Source of the DNA: Desulfobacteraceae bacterium
GTDB lineage: Bacteria; Desulfobacterota; Desulfobacteria; Desulfobacterales; Desulfobacteraceae
Direction of reading: 5' to 3'
Assembly (NCBI GenBank): GCA_015486915.1
Contig: WFQS01000164.1
Coordinates: 1 to 9,418 of the forward strand
Length of the DNA: 9,418 bases
The notes beneath the pieces were generated by a model. The model saw nothing but the letters and a program-made list of their open reading frames with translations, had not been told where the DNA came from and did not search any database. A program made the translations under genes and the position numbers. Positions 1 to 7,324 of this stretch are shown here, one piece after another (within the stretch, counting starts at the first letter, position 1; each line of letters begins with the position of its first letter).

Positions 1-575
1 ACAAATCAATTTTTGCAATGGCTGGATTGATTCTTTTTATGGGTGCAGGTCTTGTTCTTGCCTCTTCTGCAGGAGATGCAGAGGGCGTGGAACATATGGG
101 ATGGCTTGCAACCGATACCTATAAGCTCATCAATTTTGCCGTGCTTGCAGGTGCACTTTTTTACCTTGCAAGAAAACCTGTGAAAGAGTTTTTTTCATCC
201 CGCATCACAAGTATTAAAGATGAACTTGCCGATCTTGAGCAGAAAAAGGCCGATGCAGAAAAGGCCCTTGCTGTGTATGCCGAGAAGATTGCAAACCTTG
301 ATAAGGAATCTGAAAAAATTGTTGCTGATTATGTAAAACAAGGTGAGGAAGCAAAGAAAAGAATTCTTGCCGAGGCTGAACTCCAGGCTGAAAAACTTGA
401 AGAGATGGCAAAGCGCAATATAGAGCAGGAGTTTAAAGCTGCAAAAGTTTCTCTTCTGCAACAGGTTGCTGAAAAAGCTTTTCAGAGGGCAGAGGGCTTG
501 GTCAGAGAATCAATTTCGCCTGAAGATCAGGACAGACTGGTGGATGACTATCTCGCCAAGGTGGTGGCATCATGA
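1..575 (+). CDS. atpF: F-type ATP synthase subunit b (5' end outside window)
   Basis: Subunit b is the peripheral stalk that ties membrane subunit a to delta and alpha/beta, holding F1 still while the rotor turns. Counting from the ATG at 18, residues 2-15 are a hydrophobic stretch ending in VLA-SSA, which looks like a signal peptide or extra membrane helix. A second hydrophobic segment at about 37-51 follows the GWLATDTYKLINFAV region. From about 52 to 160 the protein is a long charged helix rich in E, K and A, as expected of the b dimer coiled coil. The frame is open back to base 3 (codons K-S-I-F-A precede the ATG) and there is no Shine-Dalgarno before 18, so the true start is probably upstream and the gene is 5' partial here. 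It overlaps atpH by ATGA. A b' paralogue may lie upstream, but that cannot be seen. Confidence 0.93.
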   Translation, partial: KSIFAMAGLILFMGAGLVLASSAGDAEGVEHMGWLATDTYKLINFAVLAGALFYLARKPVKEFFSSRITSIKDELADLEQKKADAEKALAVYAEKIANLDKESEKIVADYVKQGEEAKKRILAEAELQAEKLEEMAKRNIEQEFKAAKVSLLQQVAEKAFQRAEGLVRESISPEDQDRLVDDYLAKVVAS

Positions 576-1123
576 AAAATCTATCTGTTTCAAGGCGTTA
601 TGCCAAGGCATTGATGCTTATCGGTAAAGAGGACGGCAATGCTGACCTGTACAGTAAGGAACTTGATCAGGTTGTGCAGCTTTTTGATTCAAACAAAGAA
701 CTTGAAAAAGCTGTTGTAAATCCTCTGTTTGATAAAAACGAAAGGAGAAATGTTCTCATAAAAGTTCTTGAAAAAACCGACCTGTCAAAGGTTATGAAAT
801 CACTTCTTGTTCTGCTGTTTGATAAGGGCAGAATCGGTTTTTTAAGGGAAATATGTGATTTTTATAAAAAGCTTGCAGATGAACTGAAAGGCGTTGTCCA
901 TGCAAAACTTGTTTCAGCCGCAGAACTTTCATCTGATGCAGTGGAAAAAATCAGACAGGGACTTGCAAAGAGAACAGGCAAGGATATTATTCTGGATATT
1001 GAGCAGGATACAGATCTCATTGGTGGAATTGTTACTGAAATTGGAGATCTTGTACTGGACGGCAGCGTTAAGACTCAATTGTTCAATATGAGAGAATCAT
1101 TAAAAAGGGGTGAGATTGTATAA
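572..1123 (+). CDS. atpH: F-type ATP synthase subunit delta (OSCP)
   Basis: Delta caps the F1 head and joins the alpha N-termini to the b stalk. The 183-aa length is normal for the family. The N-terminus has the typical SRRYAKALM motif (about residues 7-15), followed by a helical domain. The C-terminal family signature is clear at about 148-169: [19 protein letters not shown] followed by TQL. The start ATG overlaps the atpF stop (ATGA at 572-575), with an AAGGTGGTG Shine-Dalgarno-like stretch inside the atpF end at 558-566. The stop TAA shares its last base with the atpA start. Both junctions point to translational coupling within one operon mRNA. Nothing in the sequence is unusual. Confidence 0.96.
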   Translation: MKNLSVSRRYAKALMLIGKEDGNADLYSKELDQVVQLFDSNKELEKAVVNPLFDKNERRNVLIKVLEKTDLSKVMKSLLVLLFDKGRIGFLREICDFYKKLADELKGVVHAKLVSAAELSSDAVEKIRQGLAKRTGKDIILDIEQDTDLIGGIVTEIGDLVLDGSVKTQLFNMRESLKRGEIV

Positions 1124-2637
1124 TGGAAATAAAAGCTGAAGAAATTAGCCAAATTATAAAAGAGCAGATCAAGGATTTTGATAAAGAGGTCGAACTCAGT
1201 GAAACCGGAGTCGTCCTCTCAGTGGGTGATGGTATTGCCCGTGTATATGGACTGGAAAAGGTAAAGGCAATGGAGCTTGTTGAGTTCCCCGGTAAAATCC
1301 TGGGACTTGCCTTAAACCTTGAAGAGGACAATGTAGGTGTTGCAATCCTTGGTGAAGATAAATTAATCAAGGAAGGCGATATTGTAAAACGTACAGATAG
1401 AATTGCTTCTGTTCCCGTTGGAGAGGCTGTTCTTGGCCGTGTTGTAACCACAACAGGCGAGCCCGTTGACGGAAAAGGACCAATTGATGCAACAAAAACC
1501 ATGAACGTGGAACTTGTTGCCCCTGGTGTTATTGCAAGAAAGTCCGTACATGAACCATGCTATACAGGCTCAAAAGCCGTTGACGGCATGACCCCCGTTG
1601 GAAGAGGGCAGCGTGAGCTTATCATTGGTGACCGCCAGATCGGGAAAACAGCCATTGCCGTTGATGCAATCATTGCACAGAAAAATACAGATGTTAAATG
1701 TATTTATGTTGCCTGCGGTCAGAAAAAATCCACAGTTGCCCAGGTTGTTGCAGCACTTGAAGAGCACGGTGCAATGGAGTACACAACCGTTGTTATTGCA
1801 AGTGCAAGTGAGCCTGCTGCAATGCAGTACCTTGCACCGTACGCAGGATGCGCAATGGGTGAGTACTTCCGTGATAAGGGAGAACATGCACTGATTGTTT
1901 ATGATGATCTTTCAAAACAGGCTGCAGCGTACCGCCAGGTATCTCTGCTCCTCAGACGTCCACCGGGACGTGAGGCGTTCCCCGGGGATATTTTCTACAA
2001 CCATTCACGTCTTCTTGAACGTTCTGCAAAATTAAGTGATGACCTTGGTGCGGGTTCCCTTACGGCCCTACCGATTATTGAAACCCAGGAAGGTGACGTT
2101 TCTGCATTTATCCCGACAAATGTTATTTCAATTACAGACGGCCAGATCTATCTTGACAAGGCGCTGTTTTTTGCAGGCGTGAGACCTGCCATTGATGTTG
2201 GTCTTTCAGTATCCCGTGTTGGTGGAGCAGCCCAGGTTAAGGCGATGAAACAGGTTGCAGGTACATTAAGGCTTGATCTTGCCCAGTATCGTGAGCTTGA
2301 AGCCTTTGCAGCATTTGGAAGTGACCTTGATGAAGCAACCCAGAAGCAGCTTACCCGTGGTGAAAGACTTGTTGAGCTTTTGAAGCAGCCCCAGTTCAAA
2401 CCTCTTTCCATGGAACAGCAGGTTGTCTCTCTTTATGCAGGTACAAGGGGCTATCTTGACAAATACCCAAAGGAAGCTGTTGCCAAATATGAAGCAGGAC
2501 TTTATCCTTTTATTGAAAACAGATTTGCAGATATTTTTGAAATTCTGAAAAAAGAGGAAAAAATCACTGATGCTCTTGATGCTAAGTTAAAGAAAGCTCT
2601 CGATGCCTATGACGAAGAATTTAAGGATGCAGTTTAA
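1123..2637 (+). CDS. atpA: F-type ATP synthase subunit alpha
   Basis: Alpha is the regulatory, nucleotide-binding subunit that alternates with beta in the F1 hexamer and supplies the arginine finger to the catalytic site. The 504-aa length is typical. Domains in order are the N-terminal beta-barrel (about 25-95), the nucleotide-binding domain with Walker A GDRQIGKT at 169-176 (K175) and [12 protein letters not shown] at 260-271 (Walker B Asp261), the signature [13 protein letters not shown] at 355-367 with Arg365 as the expected arginine finger, then the C-terminal helical domain. The start ATG overlaps the atpH stop by one base (TAATG), with an AAGGGGTG Shine-Dalgarno at about 1105-1112. A 69-base AT-rich gap without a clear hairpin separates it from atpG. 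All key residues are present. Confidence 0.98.
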   Translation: MEIKAEEISQIIKEQIKDFDKEVELSETGVVLSVGDGIARVYGLEKVKAMELVEFPGKILGLALNLEEDNVGVAILGEDKLIKEGDIVKRTDRIASVPVGEAVLGRVVTTTGEPVDGKGPIDATKTMNVELVAPGVIARKSVHEPCYTGSKAVDGMTPVGRGQRELIIGDRQIGKTAIAVDAIIAQKNTDVKCIYVACGQKKSTVAQVVAALEEHGAMEYTTVVIASASEPAAMQYLAPYAGCAMGEYFRDKGEHALIVYDDLSKQAAAYRQVSLLLRRPPGREAFPGDIFYNHSRLLERSAKLSDDLGAGSLTALPIIETQEGDVSAFIPTNVISITDGQIYLDKALFFAGVRPAIDVGLSVSRVGGAAQVKAMKQVAGTLRLDLAQYRELEAFAAFGSDLDEATQKQLTRGERLVELLKQPQFKPLSMEQQVVSLYAGTRGYLDKYPKEAVAKYEAGLYPFIENRFADIFEILKKEEKITDALDAKLKKALDAYDEEFKDAV

Positions 2638-2706
2638 AAAGTATTCCATAAGTTTTTTTGTCAATTTAAGTATTATTAATTATTAAAGGCTTAGAGGGTA
2701 GATCTT

Positions 2707-3606
2707 ATGGCAACGCTGAAAGAAGTTCAATTAAAGATAGTTAGTGTGAAAAAAACCAGGCAGATCACTTCTGCCATGAAAATGGTTGCCACTTCCAAAC
2801 TGCGTGGAGCCCAGGCCGCTATGGAGGCTTTTAAACCGTATGCATCCAAGTTTGCGGAAGTTCTGGGAAGTATTGCATCAAATGCAGGAGAAGAGGCAAG
2901 CCCTCTGCTTGTTCCGAAAAATGAAGTAAAAAAGGTAAAAATAGTTATCTGTACTTCAGACAGGGGACTGTGCGGAGGTTTTAATATTAATCTCATTAAA
3001 AAAGCTGAAAATTATATTAAAGCAAATTTAAGTGATAAAGAGGTTTCATTTACATGTTTTGGGAAAAAAGGCCGTGACTGGGTGCAGAAGAGTCCCATGG
3101 CAGTGGATGATGCCTACCTTGATGTTGTCGGCGGAAAATTTGATTTCAGTATAGCATCAACTTCAGGACAGAAATTGATAGACAGCTTTCTTGAAGGAGC
3201 TGTTGATGAAGTATATCTGCTGTTTTCCGAATTTGTTAACATGGCAAGACAGTCACCGGTTATAAAACAGATCCTTCCCATCCCGGCACACGGGGAAGAG
3301 GAAAAGACTGAGAAGGCAGAGAAAGCAGATGATTCCGTATACCTTGCAGAACATATCTGTGAGCCTTCTTCAGATGTTCTCCTCGGGGAAATGCTGCCAA
3401 AGGACATTTACATTCAGATATATGATGCCCTTTTACAGACATCAACAAGTGTCAATGCCGCAAGAATGACTGCAATGGAAAATGCAACCAAGGCATGTGA
3501 TGACATGGTTGATGAACTGCAGACCATATTTAACAAAACAAGACAGGCGGCGATCACTTCGGATCTCATGGATATAGTCGGTGGGGCCGAGGCTTTAAAG
3601 GGTTAA
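2707..3606 (+). CDS. atpG: F-type ATP synthase subunit gamma
   Basis: Gamma is the central rotor shaft coupling c-ring rotation to the alpha3beta3 catalytic cycle. The 299 aa are slightly more than the roughly 287 usual for the E. coli type. The N-terminal helix has ITSAMKMVATSKLRGAQ (20-36). The Rossmann-like domain carries TSDRGLCGGFN (83-93). The C-terminal helix has ARMTAMENATKA (252-263) and ends in the ELQTIFNKTRQAAIT signature (270-284). A lysine- and glutamate-rich segment, GEEEKTEKAEKADDS (196-210), sits after ILPIPA, where the E. coli protein has a shorter acidic linker; this accounts for the extra length. A GAGGGT Shine-Dalgarno at about 2694-2699 lies a short distance before the ATG. 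The C-terminal side of the insert contains one Cys (218) and no CxxxxxC redox pair of the chloroplast kind. Confidence 0.97.
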   Translation: MATLKEVQLKIVSVKKTRQITSAMKMVATSKLRGAQAAMEAFKPYASKFAEVLGSIASNAGEEASPLLVPKNEVKKVKIVICTSDRGLCGGFNINLIKKAENYIKANLSDKEVSFTCFGKKGRDWVQKSPMAVDDAYLDVVGGKFDFSIASTSGQKLIDSFLEGAVDEVYLLFSEFVNMARQSPVIKQILPIPAHGEEEKTEKAEKADDSVYLAEHICEPSSDVLLGEMLPKDIYIQIYDALLQTSTSVNAARMTAMENATKACDDMVDELQTIFNKTRQAAITSDLMDIVGGAEALKG

Positions 3607-3620
3607 TTAAAATTTTTTTC

Positions 3621-5083
<1,463 letters not shown>

Positions 5084-5100
5084 ATTCAAGGAGAAATACC

Positions 5101-5379
5101 ATGGCTAAGAATATTTTGCTCGAAGTGGTTACTCCTGAAAGGGCTGTTGTCAGTGAAGAGGTTCAGATTGTCGTTGCACCTGGATCTGAAGGTGAATTCG
5201 GTGTTTTGACCGGTCACACTACTTTTTTGACATCTCTTAAGGAAGGAACTCTCCGTTACAGAGATGCCTCTGGAAAAGAAAAATATCTTTTTGTAAAGGG
5301 CGGATTTGCAGAAGTCCTTCCCTATAAGGTTACAATACTTGCAGAATCTGCTGAAAAAAGAGATGGCATTGAAAATTAA
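5101..5379 (+). CDS. atpC: F-type ATP synthase subunit epsilon, short form without C-terminal helical domain
   Basis: Epsilon binds gamma and the c-ring in the rotor. At 92 aa the protein covers only the N-terminal beta-sandwich. It shows LEVVTPERAVVSEEV at 7-21, then PGSEGEFGVLTGHT at 27-40 and KGGFAEVLPYKVTILAESAE, after which the chain ends at EKRDGIEN. In the roughly 135-140-aa E. coli type, the two inhibitory C-terminal helices start at this point. The stop is followed within three bases by the first terminator stem, so there is no room for a frameshifted second half. It therefore looks like a natural short epsilon rather than a broken one. Short epsilons are known in some groups (Chlorobium is an example I recall). 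Start: AAGGAG at about 5089-5094, seven bases before the ATG. It is the last gene of the operon. Confidence 0.95.
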   Translation: MAKNILLEVVTPERAVVSEEVQIVVAPGSEGEFGVLTGHTTFLTSLKEGTLRYRDASGKEKYLFVKGGFAEVLPYKVTILAESAEKRDGIEN

Positions 5380-5381
5380 AT

Positions 5382-5422
5382 AAAATCTCAAGGGCAGTGG
5401 CCTTATCACAAGAGATTTTTTT
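5382..5422 (+). terminator. Rho-independent terminator 1 after atpC
   Basis: AAAATCTC (5382-5389) pairs perfectly with GAGATTTT (5412-5419). A nested AAGG/CCTT stem (5390-5393 with 5401-5404) lies inside, and a run of seven T at 5416-5422 follows. It begins three bases after the atpC stop, marking the end of the ATP synthase transcript. Confidence 0.75.
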
Positions 5423-5429
5423 GATAACA

Positions 5430-5463
5430 GGGGGATGTTCCGTGACAGGAGCATCCCCCTTTT
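5430..5463 (+). terminator. Rho-independent terminator 2 after atpC
   Basis: GGGGGATGTTCC (5430-5441) pairs with GGAGCATCCCCC (5448-5459) over 12 bp, including one G-T wobble. It has a six-base loop (GTGACA) and is followed by TTTT at 5460-5463. It is very GC-rich at the base and stands in tandem behind the first hairpin, insulating the glmU-like gene from ATP operon read-through. Confidence 0.85.
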
Positions 5464-5518
5464 GTGTAAATATCAGATAGGGTGTGATCTGTTACAGAAA
5501 CGGGGTTGAGGTGGAATA

Positions 5519-6283
5519 ATGCATAAAAAAGTGCATGACAAAGAGCTTGGGATCATAGTTCTTGCTGCAGGCAAAGGGACGAGAATGAAGTCAGATATTC
5601 CGAAAGTTCTTCATTTGATTAATGGCAGGCCAATGGTATCCTATGTGCTGGAATGTGCTGCCTCAATTACCGATGAAAAAAATATTGTTGTGGTAGTAGG
5701 TCATCAGGCGGAAAAGGTAAAAGAGCAAGTTTTAAAAAACTTCAAGGTGCTGTTTGCACTGCAGCATAATCTTTCAGGTACAGGCGATGCAGTAAAATCC
5801 GGTTTGCCTTTTTTGACTCATACCATCGAAAATATTATCATTCTGTGTGGTGATGTTCCACTTATAAGACCTGAAACTCTGATAAAACTTGTTGAATATC
5901 ATGAAACAGATATGAATGACCTCACTGTGCTCGCTGTTAAGCTTTCTGATCCTTCAGGATATGGCAGGATCGTTCTTGATTCTGATGATAACCTCTTGTG
6001 TATAAGGGAAGAAGTTGATGCAAATCCTGGAGAAAAGAGGATAAATATTGTAAACTCAGGGATATATTGTGTCAGGCGAAAGTTCTTGTCCCGAAGTCTG
6101 GAGTTGATAAGCCAGGATAATGCTCAAAAGGAATATTATTTAACCGATATTGTTTTTATTGCAAAGGAGAAAGGCGCAAAAGCCGGTTATATTGTGGCTG
6201 ATGATCCAGATGAATTTAAAGGGGTAAACACTTTGCAGGAATTAAAAAATCTTGAAAAATTGATTCCCGGTCCGGATTTATGA
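5519..6283 (+). CDS. glmU: Stand-alone GlmU-type N-acetylglucosamine-1-phosphate uridylyltransferase
   Basis: This predicted cytoplasmic enzyme makes UDP-GlcNAc from GlcNAc-1-phosphate and UTP, a precursor of peptidoglycan and lipopolysaccharide. The 254 aa match only the N-terminal pyrophosphorylase half of bifunctional GlmU (about 456 aa in E. coli). Visible motifs are the nucleotide-binding loop LAAGKGTRM at 15-23, PKVLH at 28-32, LSGTGDAV at 85-92, the metal ligand in GDVP at 111-114 (D112), GYGR at 147-150, Glu164, Asn179 in IVNSG, EYYLTDI at 205-211, and Asn237 in KGVN. These match the substrate and metal positions of E. coli GlmU. No left-handed beta-helix hexapeptide repeats follow; the chain ends LIPGPDL. 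Shine-Dalgarno GAGGTGG at 5508-5514. It could be a related sugar nucleotidyltransferase, but the motif match favours GlmU. The gene symbol covers only the uridylyltransferase activity. Confidence 0.85.
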   Translation: MHKKVHDKELGIIVLAAGKGTRMKSDIPKVLHLINGRPMVSYVLECAASITDEKNIVVVVGHQAEKVKEQVLKNFKVLFALQHNLSGTGDAVKSGLPFLTHTIENIIILCGDVPLIRPETLIKLVEYHETDMNDLTVLAVKLSDPSGYGRIVLDSDDNLLCIREEVDANPGEKRINIVNSGIYCVRRKFLSRSLELISQDNAQKEYYLTDIVFIAKEKGAKAGYIVADDPDEFKGVNTLQELKNLEKLIPGPDL

Positions 6284-6289
6284 ATTGTC

Positions 6290-6319
6290 TTGACTTTGTG
6301 AAATGCTATGAATTATAAC
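6290..6319 (+). promoter_or_regulatory. Candidate sigma-70 promoter for zapB-zapA
   Basis: TTGACT (6290-6295) resembles a -35 box. TATAAC (6314-6319) resembles a -10 box at an 18-base spacing. The site lies directly after the stop of the glmU-like gene and about 27 bases before the TTG start of the next gene, a sensible place for the start of a new transcript. It was judged by eye only. Confidence 0.45.
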
Positions 6320-6345
6320 TTAAATAAAGTAGCGAGGTATTTAAA

Positions 6346-6588
6346 TTGGATAATGAATTTTTAGATGGCAAGTTTAATGATATTGACGAGAAAGTCGATT
6401 TTTTAATAGAGTTGTGTCAAACACTTCAGGTTGAAAATACTGAGCTTATGTCCAAGGTGAAAGATCTTGAGGCTGAGCTCGATAAGAAAAGTGAGACTGA
6501 AGAGCGTTATGCTGAGCAGCAGGCTGTAATCCGGTCAAAAATTGACGGGCTTCTTTCCAAGCTCAATAATTTTTCTGATACTCAATAG
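6346..6588 (+). CDS. zapB: ZapB-like coiled-coil cell division protein
   Basis: A small 80-aa, highly charged protein with no membrane segment. Residues about 10-75 form an almost continuous amphipathic helix with heptad-like hydrophobic spacing (VDFLIELCQTLQVENTELM, then VKDLEAEL and IRSKIDGLLSKLNNF), so a coiled-coil dimer is expected. Size, coiled-coil nature and position directly upstream of zapA fit ZapB-like proteins, which bind ZapA and stabilise the Z-ring; in gammaproteobacteria a similar small coiled-coil gene (TIGR02449-type) also precedes zapA. The start is TTG at 6346, supported by GAGGT at 6334-6338, seven bases upstream; no in-frame ATG gives a full-length protein. Coiled-coil sequences match easily by chance, so the name rests largely on context. 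Confidence 0.7.
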   Translation: MDNEFLDGKFNDIDEKVDFLIELCQTLQVENTELMSKVKDLEAELDKKSETEERYAEQQAVIRSKIDGLLSKLNNFSDTQ

Positions 6589-6658
6589 TAGAACTTAATT
6601 TAAAAATACAGGATTCTATAGAGAATAGATATCAGGTGTTTTTAGTAAAGAGTGATCA

Positions 6659-6952
6659 TTGGATGAGATTGTTAAAATTAAGGTCTTTGGCGAGGAATTC
6701 AGGTTTAGGCCTGAAAAACAGGGAGCAGATCCTGAAAGAATTGTTGAATTTCTAAATCATTATATTTTAATGGCAGAAGAGCAGATTGGTTCTAAAACCT
6801 CAGATAAAAATAAAATAGCGATTCTTCTTCTCGCGGGAATGAATATGTCCAAAGATTTTAATGATTTAAAAAATGAACATACCCGACTTGAGAACTATAT
6901 TGCTCGACGCACTTCATCTCTAATTGCAAAAATTAATAATGAGCTTCAGTGA
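6659..6952 (+). CDS. zapA: Cell division protein ZapA
   Basis: ZapA binds FtsZ and bundles its filaments at mid-cell. The 97-aa protein has the family layout: an N-terminal beta-strand region (VKIKVFGEEFRFRPE, about 5-19), then PERIVEFLNHYILMAEEQI, and the conserved helix KIAILLLAGMNMSKDFNDLK leading into a C-terminal coiled-coil tail rich in charged residues. The start is TTG at 6659: an in-frame TGA at 6653-6655 excludes anything longer, and a purine-rich AAGAGTGA at 6648-6655 can serve as the ribosome-binding site. It lies 70 bases after the zapB-like gene, probably in the same transcript, and 31 bases before the 6S RNA closing stem. In many proteobacteria zapA is followed by ssrS, which supports both calls. 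Confidence 0.88.
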   Translation: MDEIVKIKVFGEEFRFRPEKQGADPERIVEFLNHYILMAEEQIGSKTSDKNKIAILLLAGMNMSKDFNDLKNEHTRLENYIARRTSSLIAKINNELQ

Positions 6953-6983
6953 GATTTTAATTCTTGCTGGTTAAAGTTTATCA

Positions 6984-7162
6984 ACCCCTGCAGTGTACGT
7001 GATTGTATGATGTCCTTTGTCCTAACGTTATAGAACAGGGAATTCACGCTGATACTGGTGTGCTAAGTTCCGGATGGATGGAAAAGCCTTAAAGTATTAT
7101 TGAATACCCACTTATTGAACCTTTGGTTCAAAGACTAAGACAACACGGCATTATGCGGGGGT
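6984..7162 (+). ncRNA. ssrS: 6S RNA
   Basis: 6S RNA mimics an open promoter and sequesters the housekeeping RNA polymerase holoenzyme in stationary phase. The whole fold can be drawn by hand. The closing stem is ACCCCTGCA (6984-6992) with TGCGGGGGT (7154-7162), nine pairs. It continues as CGTG/CACG (6998-7001 with 7144-7147) and TTGT/ACAA (7003-7006 with 7140-7143). The 3' side of the central bubble carries a perfect 7-bp hairpin TTGAACC-TTT-GGTTCAA (7115-7131). The terminal arm has GATACT/AGTATT (7051-7056 with 7093-7098), GCT/AGC and TTCC/GGAA. GAAAAGCCTTAAA at 7081-7093 and the TTGAACC hairpin closely match the E. coli 6S RNA sequence. The length of about 179 nt fits the roughly 184-nt E. 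coli RNA. Exact ends are uncertain by several bases. I see no clear promoter; TAAAGT at 6972-6977 is a weak -10 candidate, and processing from the zapA transcript is possible. Confidence 0.93.
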
Positions 7163-7324
7163 AACTAATTTAGATCATTTTTGTTGATATCAAGCCATCC
7201 TTTCTGATTTTTTATCCAATTCAATATTTATTTTTTTAAAATTAAACGACAGGCGGAGTGTTGTGCGCTCTATCTGTTATGTGGCATATTATGGTGGATA
7301 TTAAATATACGGGAGATTGATTTA
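7163..7324 (+). other. AT-rich non-coding region between 6S RNA and rny
   Basis: This stretch separates the 6S RNA from rny. Its first 80 bases are strongly AT-rich with T runs at 7178-7182, 7208-7213 and 7230-7236, but no good GC hairpin precedes them, so I cannot call a terminator for the 6S RNA. The later part contains a weak stem GAGTG/CGCTC (7256-7260 with 7266-7270) and a TATTAT at 7287-7292 that could be a -10 box without a convincing -35. GGGAG at 7311-7315 is the rny Shine-Dalgarno. I see no gene in it. Confidence 0.6.

Noticed and set aside
1083..1502. A 139-aa minus-strand frame opposite atpA, plus many other minus-strand frames across the atp genes.
   Set aside because: They are shadows of strongly conserved plus-strand genes, with low-complexity translations and no ribosome-binding sites.
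2638..2706. A terminator or internal promoter between atpA and atpG.
   Set aside because: The gap is AT-rich with a T run, but there is no stable stem before it and no convincing promoter pair; the genes are best read as one operon.
5086..5454. A 122-aa minus-strand frame over atpC and the terminators.
   Set aside because: It runs antisense to a clear atpC and through both terminator hairpins; its translation resembles no family I recognise.
5460..5518. A possible promoter for the glmU-like gene after the tandem terminators.
   Set aside because: One must exist functionally if termination is complete, but I could not find a -35/-10 pair at good spacing by eye.
6953..6983. A dedicated 6S RNA promoter directly upstream of the closing stem.
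   Set aside because: TAAAGT at 6972-6977 is a passable -10, but no -35 element lies at the right distance, so it is not listed as a feature.
7291..7320. A nine-codon ORF (MVDIKYTGD) just before rny that could be a leader peptide.
   Set aside because: It has no Shine-Dalgarno, no codon run or attenuator structure, and such a short frame is expected by chance.
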